Source of the DNA: Ramlibacter aurantiacus
GTDB lineage: Bacteria > Pseudomonadota > Gammaproteobacteria > Burkholderiales > Burkholderiaceae_C
Assembly (NCBI RefSeq): GCF_016722895.1
Contig: NZ_JAEQNA010000008.1
Location: 186,001 to 250,000, forward strand
Direction: 5' to 3'
Length of the DNA: 64,000 nt
This document shows positions 1 to 9,060 of the stretch, piece after piece. The notes beneath the pieces are model-generated. The model made no database searches, was not told where the DNA came from, and was given only the letters and a program-made list of their open reading frames with translations. Each line of letters opens with the position of its first letter. Positions within the stretch are counted from its first letter, which is position 1. The position numbers and the translations under genes were made by a program.

Positions 1-1439
1 CCTGTAGCAGTTCCACGAACATGCTGCGCGCGCGTGTCACTTCTTGCAGGAAACGTCAGTTCAAACGTTGTTGTACGCGTGCTGGAGTCGCTGCGCGCGC
101 GTACATTGCCGCCGTGCGCCTCCATGATGGAACGCACGATTGCGAGGCCAAGTCCGGTACCACCGGACAGTCGTGCGCGCGACGAATCGATGCGGTAAAA
201 GCGATCGAAAATGCGCTCCAGGTGATCAATCGCGATGTGGCCACCGACGTTGGAAACTCTCAAATTGCTGCTGCGCGGGCCCCCTTCCACTGCAACATGA
301 ATAGTAGTTCCGGGGTCGGCGTGCCGCACTGCGTTCGAGAGCACGTTGGTGATCGCGCGCTGCACGAGCATTAAGTCCGCGTGAACGGCGCCGTGCCCGT
401 CCACATCTACCTTCACGCCCTTTTCTTCTGCGACCACGGAAAGATATTCGGCAATATGGGTGGCTTCATGATGCAAGTCCACATGCTGGCACTGCAGCAC
501 GCCTTCCCCCTGCTCCGCTTGCGCAATGAGCAGCATGTCCGAAATCAGCCTGGACAGCCGCTCCAGTTCTTCGATATCCCCCTCCAAAACTTCCCTGAGC
601 TGCGCCGGTGATCGCTCCCGCGACAACGCCACTTGGTTTCGTCCCAGAAGGGTAGCGATGGGGGTGCGCAACTCATGCGCGAGGTCCGCTGAAAACTCCT
701 GGAGCCGACGGTAGCCGCCGTCGATGCGCTCCAGCATTCCATTAAATTCTCGAGCCAGCGCACTCAGCTCTCCCGGAAGCCCTGATTCAGAAACGCGTCG
801 GTTAAGCGACCTAGCTCCTATCGATGCTGCCATGCGTTGGAACCGCCGCAGTGGTGCTAGCGCCGTCCTGGCGATGATCCAGGCGCCAAGCGCGACAACC
901 GCGAGCAGCAAAGGCGCACCCAGCAGGCTCGCACGGAGAAAGCCGGCGAGAAGCCGTGTATCGTGCCGCCGATCAAGGGAAATGTAGTAGCGGACGCGAC
1001 TACCATCGGCAAGTTGAAAAGTCCCGCGCAGTGACTCGAGGGCCTGTCCGGAACCACTGCGCCAGGCGTGAGACGCGTCGTCCGTGCTCGCGGAGTCAAG
1101 CTCCGAAATCGACTCTGAAGCTGCAGGCGAAAAGGTTCCGAGGAGCGCTCCTGTCGCATCGTCTACCAGCGCGAGGTGGAGGTCGTCGTGCCCGATCAGG
1201 ACATCGTTGAAGCGATGCTTGCTGGCTGGAAGATCCGCTGCGGAACCAGTCTCGGACAGCAGGTGGACGACCAACTCTCGCTTTCCTGCAAGTTCAACAG
1301 CTGATCGCGCATCGAGCTGCCTTCCAAGAGCCCAGTACCCCACGACCATCCCAACACCCGTGATAAGTAGCCCAAACAGGGCGCTCGCCACCGCGATACG
1401 GGTGGCGAGCGAAGCACGGGGCAGCTCCGCTCGATTCAA
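1..1439 (-). CDS. Heavy-metal type sensor histidine kinase (CusS-like), 3' end outside window
   Basis: Inner-membrane sensor kinase that should phosphorylate the response regulator encoded just upstream. The frame is open from a TTG at 1439, which overlaps the regulator's stop (TTGA), to the window edge, about 479 codons. It has an N-terminal membrane segment (about residues 15-36), a periplasmic domain, a second membrane segment (about 170-190), HAMP, a HisKA box with His255 ([12 protein letters not shown]), an N-box ([10 protein letters not shown], about 365-374) and a [10 protein letters not shown] glycine box near 426. Domain order and the DLAHELRTP form fit the heavy-metal sensor kinase family (CusS/IrlS). 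The signal (copper, silver, other) cannot be read from the sequence. Little more than the extreme C-terminus is missing. Confidence 0.88.
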   Translation of the reverse strand, partial: MNRAELPRASLATRIAVASALFGLLITGVGMVVGYWALGRQLDARSAVELAGKRELVVHLLSETGSAADLPASKHRFNDVLIGHDDLHLALVDDATGALLGTFSPAASESISELDSASTDDASHAWRSGSGQALESLRGTFQLADGSRVRYYISLDRRHDTRLLAGFLRASLLGAPLLLAVVALGAWIIARTALAPLRRFQRMAASIGARSLNRRVSESGLPGELSALAREFNGMLERIDGGYRRLQEFSADLAHELRTPIATLLGRNQVALSRERSPAQLREVLEGDIEELERLSRLISDMLLIAQAEQGEGVLQCQHVDLHHEATHIAEYLSVVAEEKGVKVDVDGHGAVHADLMLVQRAITNVLSNAVRHADPGTTIHVAVEGGPRSSNLRVSNVGGHIAIDHLERIFDRFYRIDSSRARLSGGTGLGLAIVRSIMEAHGGNVRARSDSSTRTTTFELTFPARSDTRAQHVRGTAT

Positions 1440-2110
1440 ACGCGTCGCTCCAACACATAGCCGACGCCGCGAACTGTGTGGATCAGCTTCTCAGGAAAGG
1501 GATCATCAATTTTTGCCCTCAGCCTGCGAACCGCGACCTCGACCACGTTAGTGTCCGAGTCAAAGTGAATATCCCACACAAGCGATGCGATCTGTGTTCT
1601 CGAAAGCACCTGGCCGGTCTTCTGAGCGAGAAGCGAAAGCAGCGCAAACTCCTTCGCTGAAAGGTCTATCCGCTGCCCTCCTCGGGTGGCGCGGTGCCGG
1701 ACGGGGTCGATTTCGAGTTCGCCCACACGTACGACGGGATCGCCGGGAACCGCTTGATTGCGTTTGAGCAGTGCTCGAACACGTGCAAGAAGCTCAGGAA
1801 ACTGAAAGGGCTTCACGAGGTAGTCGTCCGCCCCCAGTTCGAAGCCGCGTACCTTGTCGTCGATCCGGTCTCTGGCGGTCAGCATGAGGACGGGGACCTG
1901 CTTGCCAGTGCGCAGCGCTGACAGAACGGCGAACCCATCTATGCCCGGGAGCATCACGTCTAGAACAACCAGATCATGGTCACCGCTGGCCGCGGCGTGC
2001 AAGCCATCGACGCCATTGGCCGCCACCTCAACGAGATACCCGCTTTCGGCAAGACCCTGCCGCAGGTATTCGGCTGCTTTTGGCTCGTCCTCGATGACCA
2101 GAATCTTCAC
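1436..2110 (-). CDS. OmpR/CusR-family response regulator
   Basis: DNA-binding response regulator of the adjacent kinase. The receiver domain has acidic residues at 7-9, phospho-acceptor Asp51 ([11 protein letters not shown]) and Lys100 (DYLVKPF); a winged-helix OmpR-type output domain follows and ends in [14 protein letters not shown]. The GTG start at 2110 was chosen because GGAGG lies 7 nt upstream and the protein then begins KILVIEDE; the longer open frame upstream is not protein-like. Length (224 aa) is normal for CusR/IrlR regulators. The 243-bp gap to the divergent gene at 2354 should hold its promoter; no clear operator was identified there. Confidence 0.92.
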   Translation of the reverse strand: MKILVIEDEPKAAEYLRQGLAESGYLVEVAANGVDGLHAAASGDHDLVVLDVMLPGIDGFAVLSALRTGKQVPVLMLTARDRIDDKVRGFELGADDYLVKPFQFPELLARVRALLKRNQAVPGDPVVRVGELEIDPVRHRATRGGQRIDLSAKEFALLSLLAQKTGQVLSRTQIASLVWDIHFDSDTNVVEVAVRRLRAKIDDPFPEKLIHTVRGVGYVLERRV

Positions 2111-2353
2111 TTGCGCTCCTCCATTGCTCGGCCAGACGGACCGGCTAAGCGATGCTAGCGCGCGACGGATAACAGAACGGTAATCCGCGGGTCGAGGTAG
2201 GGCTTGCGGGTTGGCTCCACTTGGTGCCGCCCATGCGAAGCGATTGGCAAGGTCGAACGCCACAGACGATACGGGTTGTTCTCCGGCTCACCCCAGCGCT
2301 TCGCTGACCCTAAGATGAAGCGATTGCGGCTCCGTCTGGGATCCAGCTGAAGC

Positions 2354-2683
2354 ATGACAGACCCTGATCAAAATCCAGAGGTAACGACCGGTTTTGTGCT
2401 GGACATTGCCTGCATCAGAAAATACCCGAAAAGCGATCTAGTGCAACGCGGAAGGGAGCACAGCGTAGCCTGCGCACTGATGGGGCACTGTGTCGAAAGC
2501 GGTTATGCCCTGGTTCAACCCGACGGATCGATCACGCTTCTCGATTCCGCGGCCACGCCGCTCGTAGTCAAAGCTCTGGTGAACGCCCCACACGGCTCAG
2601 GGGTTCTTTTGGAGGTCTCTCGCGAGCGCGATGGTGAAGACATGAAGACGGTGAGCGTCACCGTGGTGGGAGGCCCGCAGTAG
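2354..2683 (+). CDS. Small conserved hypothetical protein
   Basis: 109-aa protein from an ATG at 2354, divergent from the two-component operon. It contains a segment (about residues 18-48) with two cysteines, CIRKYP and ACALMGHCVESGY, followed by a beta-rich tail. This resembles small proteins often found exported in proteobacteria (ACALMGHCVESGY-type), but this copy has no signal peptide, so the N-terminus may be replaced or truncated. Function unknown; metal or redox use of the cysteines is only a guess prompted by the neighbouring metal-type two-component genes. Confidence 0.55.
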   Translation: MTDPDQNPEVTTGFVLDIACIRKYPKSDLVQRGREHSVACALMGHCVESGYALVQPDGSITLLDSAATPLVVKALVNAPHGSGVLLEVSRERDGEDMKTVSVTVVGGPQ

Positions 2684-2685
2684 AA

Positions 2686-2823
2686 GTGCAGCGCACCGAG
2701 CGCCTGGCAGAAGCCGGCATCGCACCGCCTGTGGGCAGCAGGGGCAACTCCTATGACAACGCCTTGGCCGAGACCACCAATGGCCGCTACAAGGCCGAAT
2801 TGATCCGCCGCCGTGCGCCGTAG
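2686..2823 (+). pseudogene. Remnant of IS3-family OrfB transposase
   Basis: 46 in-frame codons encoding a run typical of the catalytic end of IS3/IS150 OrfB transposases, including GSRGNSYDNALAETTNG with the last acidic residue of the DDE triad, then KAELI and a premature stop. Both the upstream integrase core and the C-terminus are gone. It lies directly between the chromosomal hypothetical gene and the prophage lysis genes, so it marks an old recombination joint at the left edge of the accessory region. Confidence 0.75.
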
Positions 2824-2914
2824 AAAACAAAGGAATCGGTGGAGCAGGCGACCCCCGCCGCGCGCGGGCAAGAGCACAGCAACACAGTCGCAACGGCGTA
2901 TCCGATGCGGCGGT

Positions 2915-3370
2915 TCAGATAATGAGCGCTGCTTCGGCTTTTCGCCTGGTGACTAGACCAGGCAAGACCTTTCCGCCACCGTAAATCCATCGGCTGAGCT
3001 CCTGCGCTGACGCACCCCAGTCTCTTTGGTTGATCCGTCGGCGCAGAGTCGAGGTCTGAAGCCGGCCCGCGCCAAGGTTAAAAGTGAAGTCCACGATGGC
3101 TGCGAGCCGCCCTGACGACTCGCTCGCCAGCACAGGACAGTACCGCAGGGTCGCGTTGAGCGCCGTCAGCAGGTCCGTGGCCAAGTACCGCTCGGCTTCA
3201 TCTTTGGAGATTGGGGGATGCTGCGGGTCACACAGTCGACCGTAGCCAATCGTCCAGTAGCCGGCCGGGCAGATGTACGGGTGCGCCCGGGTCGCATCGT
3301 GCTTCGGCACGCGGTGGAAGCCCTCGAAGCGCTTGGCCAGATCGACGGCGGCAGGGGGGACGGCTATCAC
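2915..3370 (-). CDS. Phage endolysin, GH24 lysozyme (muraminidase)
   Basis: 151-aa T4/P22-type lysozyme that cleaves peptidoglycan at the end of the lytic cycle. It shows the family start KRFEGF with catalytic Glu16, the active-site loop GYWTIGYG (about 37-44) and the AIVDFTFNLGAG segment in the C-terminal lobe. No signal peptide or anchor is seen, so release should depend on the holin-like membrane proteins just upstream, whose reading frame overlaps this start by 4 bp. It is the last gene of the leftward prophage late operon. Confidence 0.9.
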   Translation of the reverse strand: MIAVPPAAVDLAKRFEGFHRVPKHDATRAHPYICPAGYWTIGYGRLCDPQHPPISKDEAERYLATDLLTALNATLRYCPVLASESSGRLAAIVDFTFNLGAGRLQTSTLRRRINQRDWGASAQELSRWIYGGGKVLPGLVTRRKAEAALII

Positions 3371-3843
3371 GGCCGCACCCGATCAAACACTCGTCCAAGG
3401 AACCAGAAGTTCAGCACCCCGGCCCACAATGCCTGATCAGCGTCAGTCCAAGCGTGCAGAACTGCTGCTCCCCAGCCAGCGCCAGCTGCCATCGCTGCAG
3501 CAAACGCCGCCATCTTGGCCGCGCAGTACAATGCCATGAACCAGTAGGTGATCACCGGGCGGACACTGATGGACAGCGCATCGGCCCAACGCACTCGGGA
3601 CGACTGGCCCTGAGCCGCGACCGCCTCCCGCAGCGTCTCAATGGCACCTACGTTCCACGCCGCATCGGCACCAGCTCCCATCTCCGACATGCGCTGGGCG
3701 CCGCGCAGCTTCTCGAACTCCAGCGCCTTGTCCTGCATGGCGAGTTCGTGCCCGCGTTCGCCCTTGCGATCCAGCCACTTAAGGAGTTCGGGCGCCAAGC
3801 GGAAGGCTCCGCCCAGAAGGCCCCCCAGGAGGGTTTCGATCAT
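3367..3843 (-). CDS. Phage membrane protein, probable holin (3TM type)
   Basis: 158-aa protein starting MIETLLGGLLGGAFRL at the ATG at 3843; the longer upstream frame is a shadow of the preceding gene. An amphipathic or membrane N-terminus is followed by a charged stretch (about 20-60) and two or three hydrophobic segments in the C-terminal half (around YWFMALYCAAKMAAFAAAM and LWAGVLNFWFLG). Layout and position next to the endolysin fit the three-TM holin family also known from gene transfer agents. It overlaps its neighbours on both sides by 4 bp. Holin function is inferred from context. Confidence 0.65.
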   Translation of the reverse strand: MIETLLGGLLGGAFRLAPELLKWLDRKGERGHELAMQDKALEFEKLRGAQRMSEMGAGADAAWNVGAIETLREAVAAQGQSSRVRWADALSISVRPVITYWFMALYCAAKMAAFAAAMAAGAGWGAAVLHAWTDADQALWAGVLNFWFLGRVFDRVRP

Positions 3844-4142
3844 TGACCACCTCCCAGCAGCTTGAGCTTGATGGCGGCGCCTACCAGGAGGGCGGCCAAG
3901 ACCCCGGTGGTGATGACCTTGACGGTCGTTTGCCAAGCGGTGCGGCGCGCATCGCGCCAGGCATCGAGCAAGTCGCGCAGCTCGCGGATGTCGCGCGCCG
4001 CATGGCCGTTTTCCAGCCCGAGATGTGCGAGGACACGCTCGGCGCCACGGGCGGCAGCGCGGTCGAGCAGTTCGTCGAAGTCCTCCTTGCGCAGCAGGAG
4101 CATGTTCTCCACGAGCGCAGGCTTGTGATCAGATTCAGTCAT
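3840..4142 (-). CDS. Small phage membrane protein of the lysis cassette (DUF6127-like)
   Basis: 100-aa protein from ATG 4142. The N-terminal 70 residues are charged and helical (HAARDIRELRDLLDAWRDAR) and a single membrane segment follows near the C-terminus (VITTGVLAALLVGAAIKL). It resembles the DUF6127-type proteins encoded beside holins and lysozymes in prophages and gene transfer agents; that assignment is from memory of the family pattern. A role in lysis control or as a second holin component is inferred from position only. Confidence 0.6.
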   Translation of the reverse strand: MTESDHKPALVENMLLLRKEDFDELLDRAAARGAERVLAHLGLENGHAARDIRELRDLLDAWRDARRTAWQTTVKVITTGVLAALLVGAAIKLKLLGGGQ

Positions 4143-4227
4143 GGGTGGTCTCCAGAAATGCGAAACCCGCCCGATGCGTGAGCAAGGGGCGGGTCTCAAG
4201 GGGTAAATGGTGGAATCAGGCAACGCT

Positions 4228-4449
4228 TCAGATTTCGATCAGCTCCACGGTCAGGGCAGGCGCCACGCCTTCAATGGTCTCGTTCCGTACGAAAACGGTC
4301 TGGCCGAGGACAGCATTACCCCGCGCCCTGATGCGGCCGCCGCCTGGCAACTGCACGGTGACCATGCCGGCTCCGACTTCGAGCACGGTCCCCGCCTGCA
4401 GCGGCGGGTTCGGAATCAACTGGCGGAACTGCTGGTAAAGGTTATGCAT
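4228..4449 (-). CDS. Small phage protein, beta-rich, unknown function
   Basis: 73-aa protein starting MHNLYQQFRQLIPNPP at the ATG at 4449, overlapping the end of the preceding tail gene by 8 bp. The remainder is predicted beta-barrel-like (VLEVGAGMVTVQLPGGGRIRARG), similar in character to small OB-like tail tip or spike proteins. Not recognised; a structural role is inferred from tight coupling to the tail genes. Confidence 0.55.
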   Translation of the reverse strand: MHNLYQQFRQLIPNPPLQAGTVLEVGAGMVTVQLPGGGRIRARGNAVLGQTVFVRNETIEGVAPALTVELIEI

Positions 4450-6412
4450 GGCCTTGCACTCCCAGGGTCTGCCAGACCTCCGGCATCCCGGCCTCGACCT
4501 GGGTCGAGCGCACAAGTCCGCGGCGCGTCACGCTTCCATCCAGATACTCAACGAAGGCGCCGGGCTCGATGATTCCGGTCTCATCCAGCACCGGCAGCCG
4601 CAGGCTCACTTCGAACTGAGGCCCCGTGTCAGCCAGCACGGCCAGGCCACGCTGCCGCGCGGCGGCCGCCTCGGTGATAAGAGCATCGACCACCATCGGC
4701 GCCAGGACGTCACCGGCGGTGCCTGCGCGCGTCACCTGCCCCAGCACGCCCACATCCTGTCCGGAGACGAAGACGCGGTTGTAGGTGGGTTTTTCGATCC
4801 AGCGCAGCGACTCACGGGCGACGGCGTCGACCGGCAGCACGTAGTCGGGAGTGACGGTATTCCACTGCCAGGGCGCAGTCGGGTATCGGTGACGCACTCG
4901 AAGCTCCTTGGCCGATGCATGGGGCAGGAGGTAGCCACCGGCGGCTCCCGCAATACTCGCCAGAGCTTCGATCCAGGTGCCCTGCCGCGAGAAGGCGCCT
5001 GCAGGGACATTCCAGTCGATGAGGCCCCAATCGACTGTCCAGCCGAGCGGGATGCCATTGAGCGTCAGCACGTCGTCCATCAACTGGCGCGCGGTGCGGC
5101 CCTGCGCGTTCGAGAAGGTCATGACCGGGGCATAGGGCGCAGCCAGGACGGCGTTATGCCCCCGGCCAGAGATTCGGATGCTGGCTTCACCAAAAGTGCG
5201 CTCCCTGCTGATGTTCTCGGCGAGCACCCGGAACTCGGTGCCGTTGACCAGCGCCCGAAGTTCCACCGGACCGTTCACGGGCTCCACCAGCGCCTGCGCG
5301 GCGGCCGGCAGCGATGCGTTGAAGCCCCAGGTCCAGCTGTCTGCATCGAGGCTCAGAGACAAGTTAAGTGCGGGTACCGGCGCGTCGTCGGGCACGCGGT
5401 AGAGCCGGATGATGTTGACCACGATGTAGACCCTCCGGACAGAGATGACGGCCGGTACCTTCTCCGGGTTTGCGGAGTCGTACAGGTCGCCAAAGAGGAT
5501 GTTTGTGCCGCGAAACCCGAAGGGGAACTGGAAGAGGAGATTGGCCGGCCCGATGAAGACAGGCGGCTCGATGGGCGTGGGCTTGCCGATGACCGGCCCC
5601 GGCGTGGAGCCAATCGGAGGCGGCGCCGCGCCTTGAAACTGGCCCTGCCAGCCCTTGGGCAGCGGCATCGCCGGCTGGAAATCGGTGCCATAGATCTTCC
5701 GCAGACTCTGTGCCACCTGGTGGCGTGCGTCGCGCCGGGCAAACTTCTGGCGATCACCGTCCTGATGGCGGAACTCGCCGCCAGACCCCCCGTTCGTGCC
5801 GGTCTGAAACGACGCGGTACGGTCCTTCCACATGCGGGTGCTGACGTGGTGGCTGGTCGCGCGGTTCAGGTGTGCGCGCGAGGCACCCTTGAAGCGCCCG
5901 ACACGCTCGACTGGGGTGCGGTCCATCGTATTCGGCATGCGCACCGCCGTGCCCACCGTGCGGTCATTGGCCTGGTCCCACCCGGCCGCCCAGCCGGCCG
6001 GCAGCGAGTCCGTGTCCTGCTCGAGTTGGGTAATGCCCGCACCTGCGGCCATAGTCACGTGCCATTCGTGCGTGGTCTCGCCCACGGTCGGCCGCTGCGT
6101 GTTCGTGAGGTACTGCACCTCGGCCAGCATCTGCAGGCCAGGCATCCTGCCCACGACGCGTACGTTGATGACTTCGGCGATCTCAGCTTGAAGCGTGAGC
6201 GCCGGCATCTTGCCGGTGATGGCGAGGTCGAAGGTGCCGCTGTCTGGGCCCGTGCCTTCCCCAAAGAGCAGATTCGCGTTGTTCGCCTGCCTCGTGTCAA
6301 AGACGAGTTCACCCGGCGCGAGCGCGGAGCCCGGTGCGGCATCAGCAGTCGGCGCGCCGAAAGTGAGGCTCGGATCCCGCTTCTGCGGATCCTGGAACAG
6401 GATGTCGCTCAC
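4442..6412 (-). CDS. Phage tail tip / baseplate hub-like structural protein
   Basis: 656-aa protein. The N-terminal part holds repeated ANLLFGEGT / NILFGDLYDS-type motifs (about 45-55 and 315-325), a linker rich in Pro and Gly (about 260-300), and a C-terminal half with LMDDVLTLNGIPLGWTVDWGLIDW and VTRRGLVRSTQVEAG. The C-terminal part has the character of tail hub proteins of siphophages. It is the largest gene of the distal tail cluster after the 1200-aa protein. The exact tail component cannot be assigned by eye. Confidence 0.65.
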   Translation of the reverse strand: MSDILFQDPQKRDPSLTFGAPTADAAPGSALAPGELVFDTRQANNANLLFGEGTGPDSGTFDLAITGKMPALTLQAEIAEVINVRVVGRMPGLQMLAEVQYLTNTQRPTVGETTHEWHVTMAAGAGITQLEQDTDSLPAGWAAGWDQANDRTVGTAVRMPNTMDRTPVERVGRFKGASRAHLNRATSHHVSTRMWKDRTASFQTGTNGGSGGEFRHQDGDRQKFARRDARHQVAQSLRKIYGTDFQPAMPLPKGWQGQFQGAAPPPIGSTPGPVIGKPTPIEPPVFIGPANLLFQFPFGFRGTNILFGDLYDSANPEKVPAVISVRRVYIVVNIIRLYRVPDDAPVPALNLSLSLDADSWTWGFNASLPAAAQALVEPVNGPVELRALVNGTEFRVLAENISRERTFGEASIRISGRGHNAVLAAPYAPVMTFSNAQGRTARQLMDDVLTLNGIPLGWTVDWGLIDWNVPAGAFSRQGTWIEALASIAGAAGGYLLPHASAKELRVRHRYPTAPWQWNTVTPDYVLPVDAVARESLRWIEKPTYNRVFVSGQDVGVLGQVTRAGTAGDVLAPMVVDALITEAAAARQRGLAVLADTGPQFEVSLRLPVLDETGIIEPGAFVEYLDGSVTRRGLVRSTQVEAGMPEVWQTLGVQGHA

Positions 6413-6421
6413 GGCGACTCC

Positions 6422-6814
6422 TTAGCCGAGGATGGCCGAGACGATACGTGCTTGGCCACCTGCGTACAGTTGCGCCTTCGCAAGCTGCACCTCCCACGGC
6501 CCTTCGCCCTCCCCGGCATCCGCGTCGAAGCACGTCTCGCCATTGCCATCCACGAAGCGCGCCCACGTTGCAACACCCGTGTTGGCGATCAGGCCGTTAA
6601 CCTCTTGCGTGAGGGTGAGTAGCCCGTTCGCGACGACACCTGCCGGCTTCGTGAGGGGAATCTCCACCAGCATTGCGCTCGTCGGAACGCCGCTCGCCTG
6701 TGCCGGCCGCTCGCCACCGTACACGCGGACAGCCGGATTGCCGGTACCTCGGTTCAGATCGTCAAGCGAACCCTGCAGGCGTGCTTCGTTGTGCCGCTGC
6801 GTAATGGTGATCAT
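6422..6814 (-). CDS. Phage tail protein, unknown
   Basis: 130-aa protein from ATG 6814, whose first codon overlaps the stop of the upstream gene (ATGA). It starts MITITQRHNEARLQGSLDDLN and continues as a compact beta domain (VEIPLTKPAGVVANGLLTL; FVDGNGETCFDADAGEGEG). The long upstream extension of the frame is a shadow. No family recognised; translational coupling to the 326-aa tail protein suggests a tail tip component. Confidence 0.6.
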   Translation of the reverse strand: MITITQRHNEARLQGSLDDLNRGTGNPAVRVYGGERPAQASGVPTSAMLVEIPLTKPAGVVANGLLTLTQEVNGLIANTGVATWARFVDGNGETCFDADAGEGEGPWEVQLAKAQLYAGGQARIVSAILG

Positions 6815-7791
6815 GGGTAGGGAGTCGGCTTGAGGCTGTCGGCGATCACGGCGCGGTAGGCACCCGTGTGGTCGTAGCTGACGACGGTGTATAGCCGCTC
6901 GGGGTTGACTTGGTCGAAGACATAGTTGCCCGCCCCGTCGCTCCAGGCGGTGCGTAGCACGCGCTGGCTCGCCTGATCGATGAGCACCACCTTCCGCACG
7001 ACAGGCGCGTTCACCGGCGACGCCTTCTCCTTGACCGTGCCGGTGATGCGGCCGCCTTGCTTCAGGGTGCTTTCGGGGTCGTCGCCCAGCTTTCGCTCCA
7101 GCCCACGGACGGTGGCGAATCCCGTGCGCTCGATGCCGGGGTGCAGCAGCATCAGTGGATCCGAATCGTGAATGCCGATGTTGACGGTGGGCAGGTCGCT
7201 GCCCAGGCCTCCCTTGACGCCGTGGATGCGCAGCACGCACCCATAGCCGAAGATCCCGGGCCGAAAGCTCGCGCCATCCCAGCGCCACTCCTCCATCACA
7301 GAAACGTCGTCCGCGCTGATTCGTACGTGCGCGAGCCGCACCGGGTCCGCGAACGCGGCGTGCCGCTTCACATCGATACGGAGTCGCTTGCGAACACCGA
7401 CGCCCACCCAGTCAGCCGGGAACTCCTTGCCGTGGATGCTGTTGTACTCGCTCCCGCCGCCGCTCCAGGTGGAGCGTTGCCAAAAGTGCCAGCCGTCTCG
7501 CTTGTTGACCGCGTACCGGTAGCCCTCGTAGCCGCTCCCCGTCTTCAGCCAAAAGCCAAAGTGCCACGCGTCAGTCGACTTGGAAATCAGCTCGACCTCG
7601 TACTCAAACCAGAAGTCGGTTGACATCTCGGCTTGCAGCATCTCCCAGTAACTCTGGGTTGTATTGAACGTGAGGTCGACCGCCTCGGCCGAGGCGTTGT
7701 GCGTGATGGACGAAATGCTCCCCCCGCCGGCAGCTTGGGCGAAGCCGGTGGGAATGCCCGCCACGAACGATTCGTCAATCGGGTAGGCCAT
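6811..7791 (-). CDS. Phage tail protein with lectin-like and carboxypeptidase-regulatory-like domains
   Basis: 326-aa protein. Residues 1-220 look like a concanavalin-type jelly roll (WFEYEVELISKSTDAWHFGFWL, WQRSTWSGGGSEY). Residues about 240-326 resemble a carboxypeptidase regulatory-like fold (GRITGTVKEKASPVNAPVVRK, GNYVFDQVNPERLYTVVSYD), common in phage tails as a surface-binding Ig-like module. A host-recognition or decoration role is plausible but inferred. It lies 3 bp from the gene upstream. Confidence 0.6.
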   Translation of the reverse strand: MAYPIDESFVAGIPTGFAQAAGGGSISSITHNASAEAVDLTFNTTQSYWEMLQAEMSTDFWFEYEVELISKSTDAWHFGFWLKTGSGYEGYRYAVNKRDGWHFWQRSTWSGGGSEYNSIHGKEFPADWVGVGVRKRLRIDVKRHAAFADPVRLAHVRISADDVSVMEEWRWDGASFRPGIFGYGCVLRIHGVKGGLGSDLPTVNIGIHDSDPLMLLHPGIERTGFATVRGLERKLGDDPESTLKQGGRITGTVKEKASPVNAPVVRKVVLIDQASQRVLRTAWSDGAGNYVFDQVNPERLYTVVSYDHTGAYRAVIADSLKPTPYP

Positions 7792-7794
7792 CGC

Positions 7795-9060
7795 TTACCG
7801 CGCCCACGGTCCCGTGATGTCGATCGCGAAGCCGCCTGTGCTGCCGGGCTCGCTTCCGTGCTGCATCGTCAGGTACACGAACTTCTTGCCCGCGTTGCCG
7901 GTCACGCTGTCGATGATTTGCCGGTGCGTGTACGGCCGGTAGGCGTGCGCCCAGAACAGGCCCGGCATGAAGCCGCGCAGGTTGCTGCCGAACTCCTCCT
8001 TCATGTAGCACGGATGGAGCACCAGCGACGCGTCCGGCCCATTCGGGAAGGGGATGTCACCACTGGCGCCCGAATACTGGTACCCGTTGTTCACGTTCAG
8101 CGGGCAGAAGCCGAACTTGGTGTAGTTGCCGATGCCGGTCCAGTTGCGCATGATGCCCTTGCCCTGAAAGTCGAGGCTGTAGTTAGGCCGCGCAAAGTCG
8201 TTCATGTAGCTGTGGCTGGACCCTGCGGTGTGCCACCAGTCATGCGCGATGATGAAACCATTGAACGGGTCGCCCGCCTTGAAACTGGTGAACTCGCCGG
8301 CCGCGTAGAACGTCGAGTAGTCCCCCCAGGCATGGTTGATGCGGATGAAAAAGCCCCGGTCATCCCCGACGAGGTCCCACGAACGATTGCCGCTGCCGCC
8401 CTGTGTCTCGCCACTGCCGAGCCAGTTGTAGCGCCACTTCCACCAGCCGTGCACACCGCCCGAGCCGCCGACTTTGTTCCCAAGCTCGTTCTGGTCGGGG
8501 ACGTTCGGGTCATAGGGGGCGATGGCCGCGCCGGGCGCATAGGTGTCGATGTCCGTCATTCCGGACGCGATTGAGACGCGCGCGAACTTTGCCCAACTGG
8601 TGTCGTAGGCGTTCGGCGGCAGGCTGTCGTTGATGCGGATGAAAGGGCGCGATCCCGCAAGGTTCGGGCTGCGGTAGGCGCGCTTGTTCATGCCGGTGAA
8701 GCCGATTTCAAACCCGAGCGGCGCGGCCTTGCAGGTAATCGCGGCTCCGGTCGCAGGTGTGGCCGGAGTGCCAGTGACCTTGAACCTGGCGCTGTTCGTG
8801 TCCGTCCAGATGACGCGGTGCTGGCCGTTGTAGTCGGCCTGGTCGCAGCCAGCCACCTGGATGATCTGCTCGGGAACGAACCCATGGGCGGTGGCGAAGT
8901 TCACCGTCACCGTGTCGCCATCGCGCGTGACGCCCGCCACTGACTTCAAATTGAATCCGTTCACCAACACTGCATCGAGCAAGTCGGTGAGAGCGCCCCA
9001 GCTGTTGCCGAGGGTGGGCGCGCCGGTCATGGCGCTGTGCAGGTATTTGACTGTGGTCAT
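7795..9060 (-). CDS. Phage tail protein, unknown (421 aa)
   Basis: 421-aa protein starting MTTVKYLHSAMTGAPTLGNSW. Residues 40-110 carry a ubiquitin-activating-like or Ig-like beta segment (DGDTVTVNFATAHGFVPEQIIQVAG), typical of virion proteins; the rest is rich in aromatic residues and Gly (WKWRYNWLGSGETQGGSGNRSWD) as in distal tail or receptor-binding proteins. It overlaps the 1200-aa gene by 4 bp. Function inferred from position. Confidence 0.6.
   Translation of the reverse strand: MTTVKYLHSAMTGAPTLGNSWGALTDLLDAVLVNGFNLKSVAGVTRDGDTVTVNFATAHGFVPEQIIQVAGCDQADYNGQHRVIWTDTNSARFKVTGTPATPATGAAITCKAAPLGFEIGFTGMNKRAYRSPNLAGSRPFIRINDSLPPNAYDTSWAKFARVSIASGMTDIDTYAPGAAIAPYDPNVPDQNELGNKVGGSGGVHGWWKWRYNWLGSGETQGGSGNRSWDLVGDDRGFFIRINHAWGDYSTFYAAGEFTSFKAGDPFNGFIIAHDWWHTAGSSHSYMNDFARPNYSLDFQGKGIMRNWTGIGNYTKFGFCPLNVNNGYQYSGASGDIPFPNGPDASLVLHPCYMKEEFGSNLRGFMPGLFWAHAYRPYTHRQIIDSVTGNAGKKFVYLTMQHGSEPGSTGGFAIDITGPWAR

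Noticed and set aside
857..1417. Several short minus-strand open frames suggesting a broken histidine kinase
   Set aside because: Translating the correct frame from the TTG at 1439 gives one uninterrupted kinase to the window edge; the short frames are shadows.
4448..6622. Plus-strand open frame of 724 codons over the tail genes
   Set aside because: Shadow of the 656-aa phage tail gene; Arg/His-rich low-quality protein typical of antisense frames in high-GC DNA.
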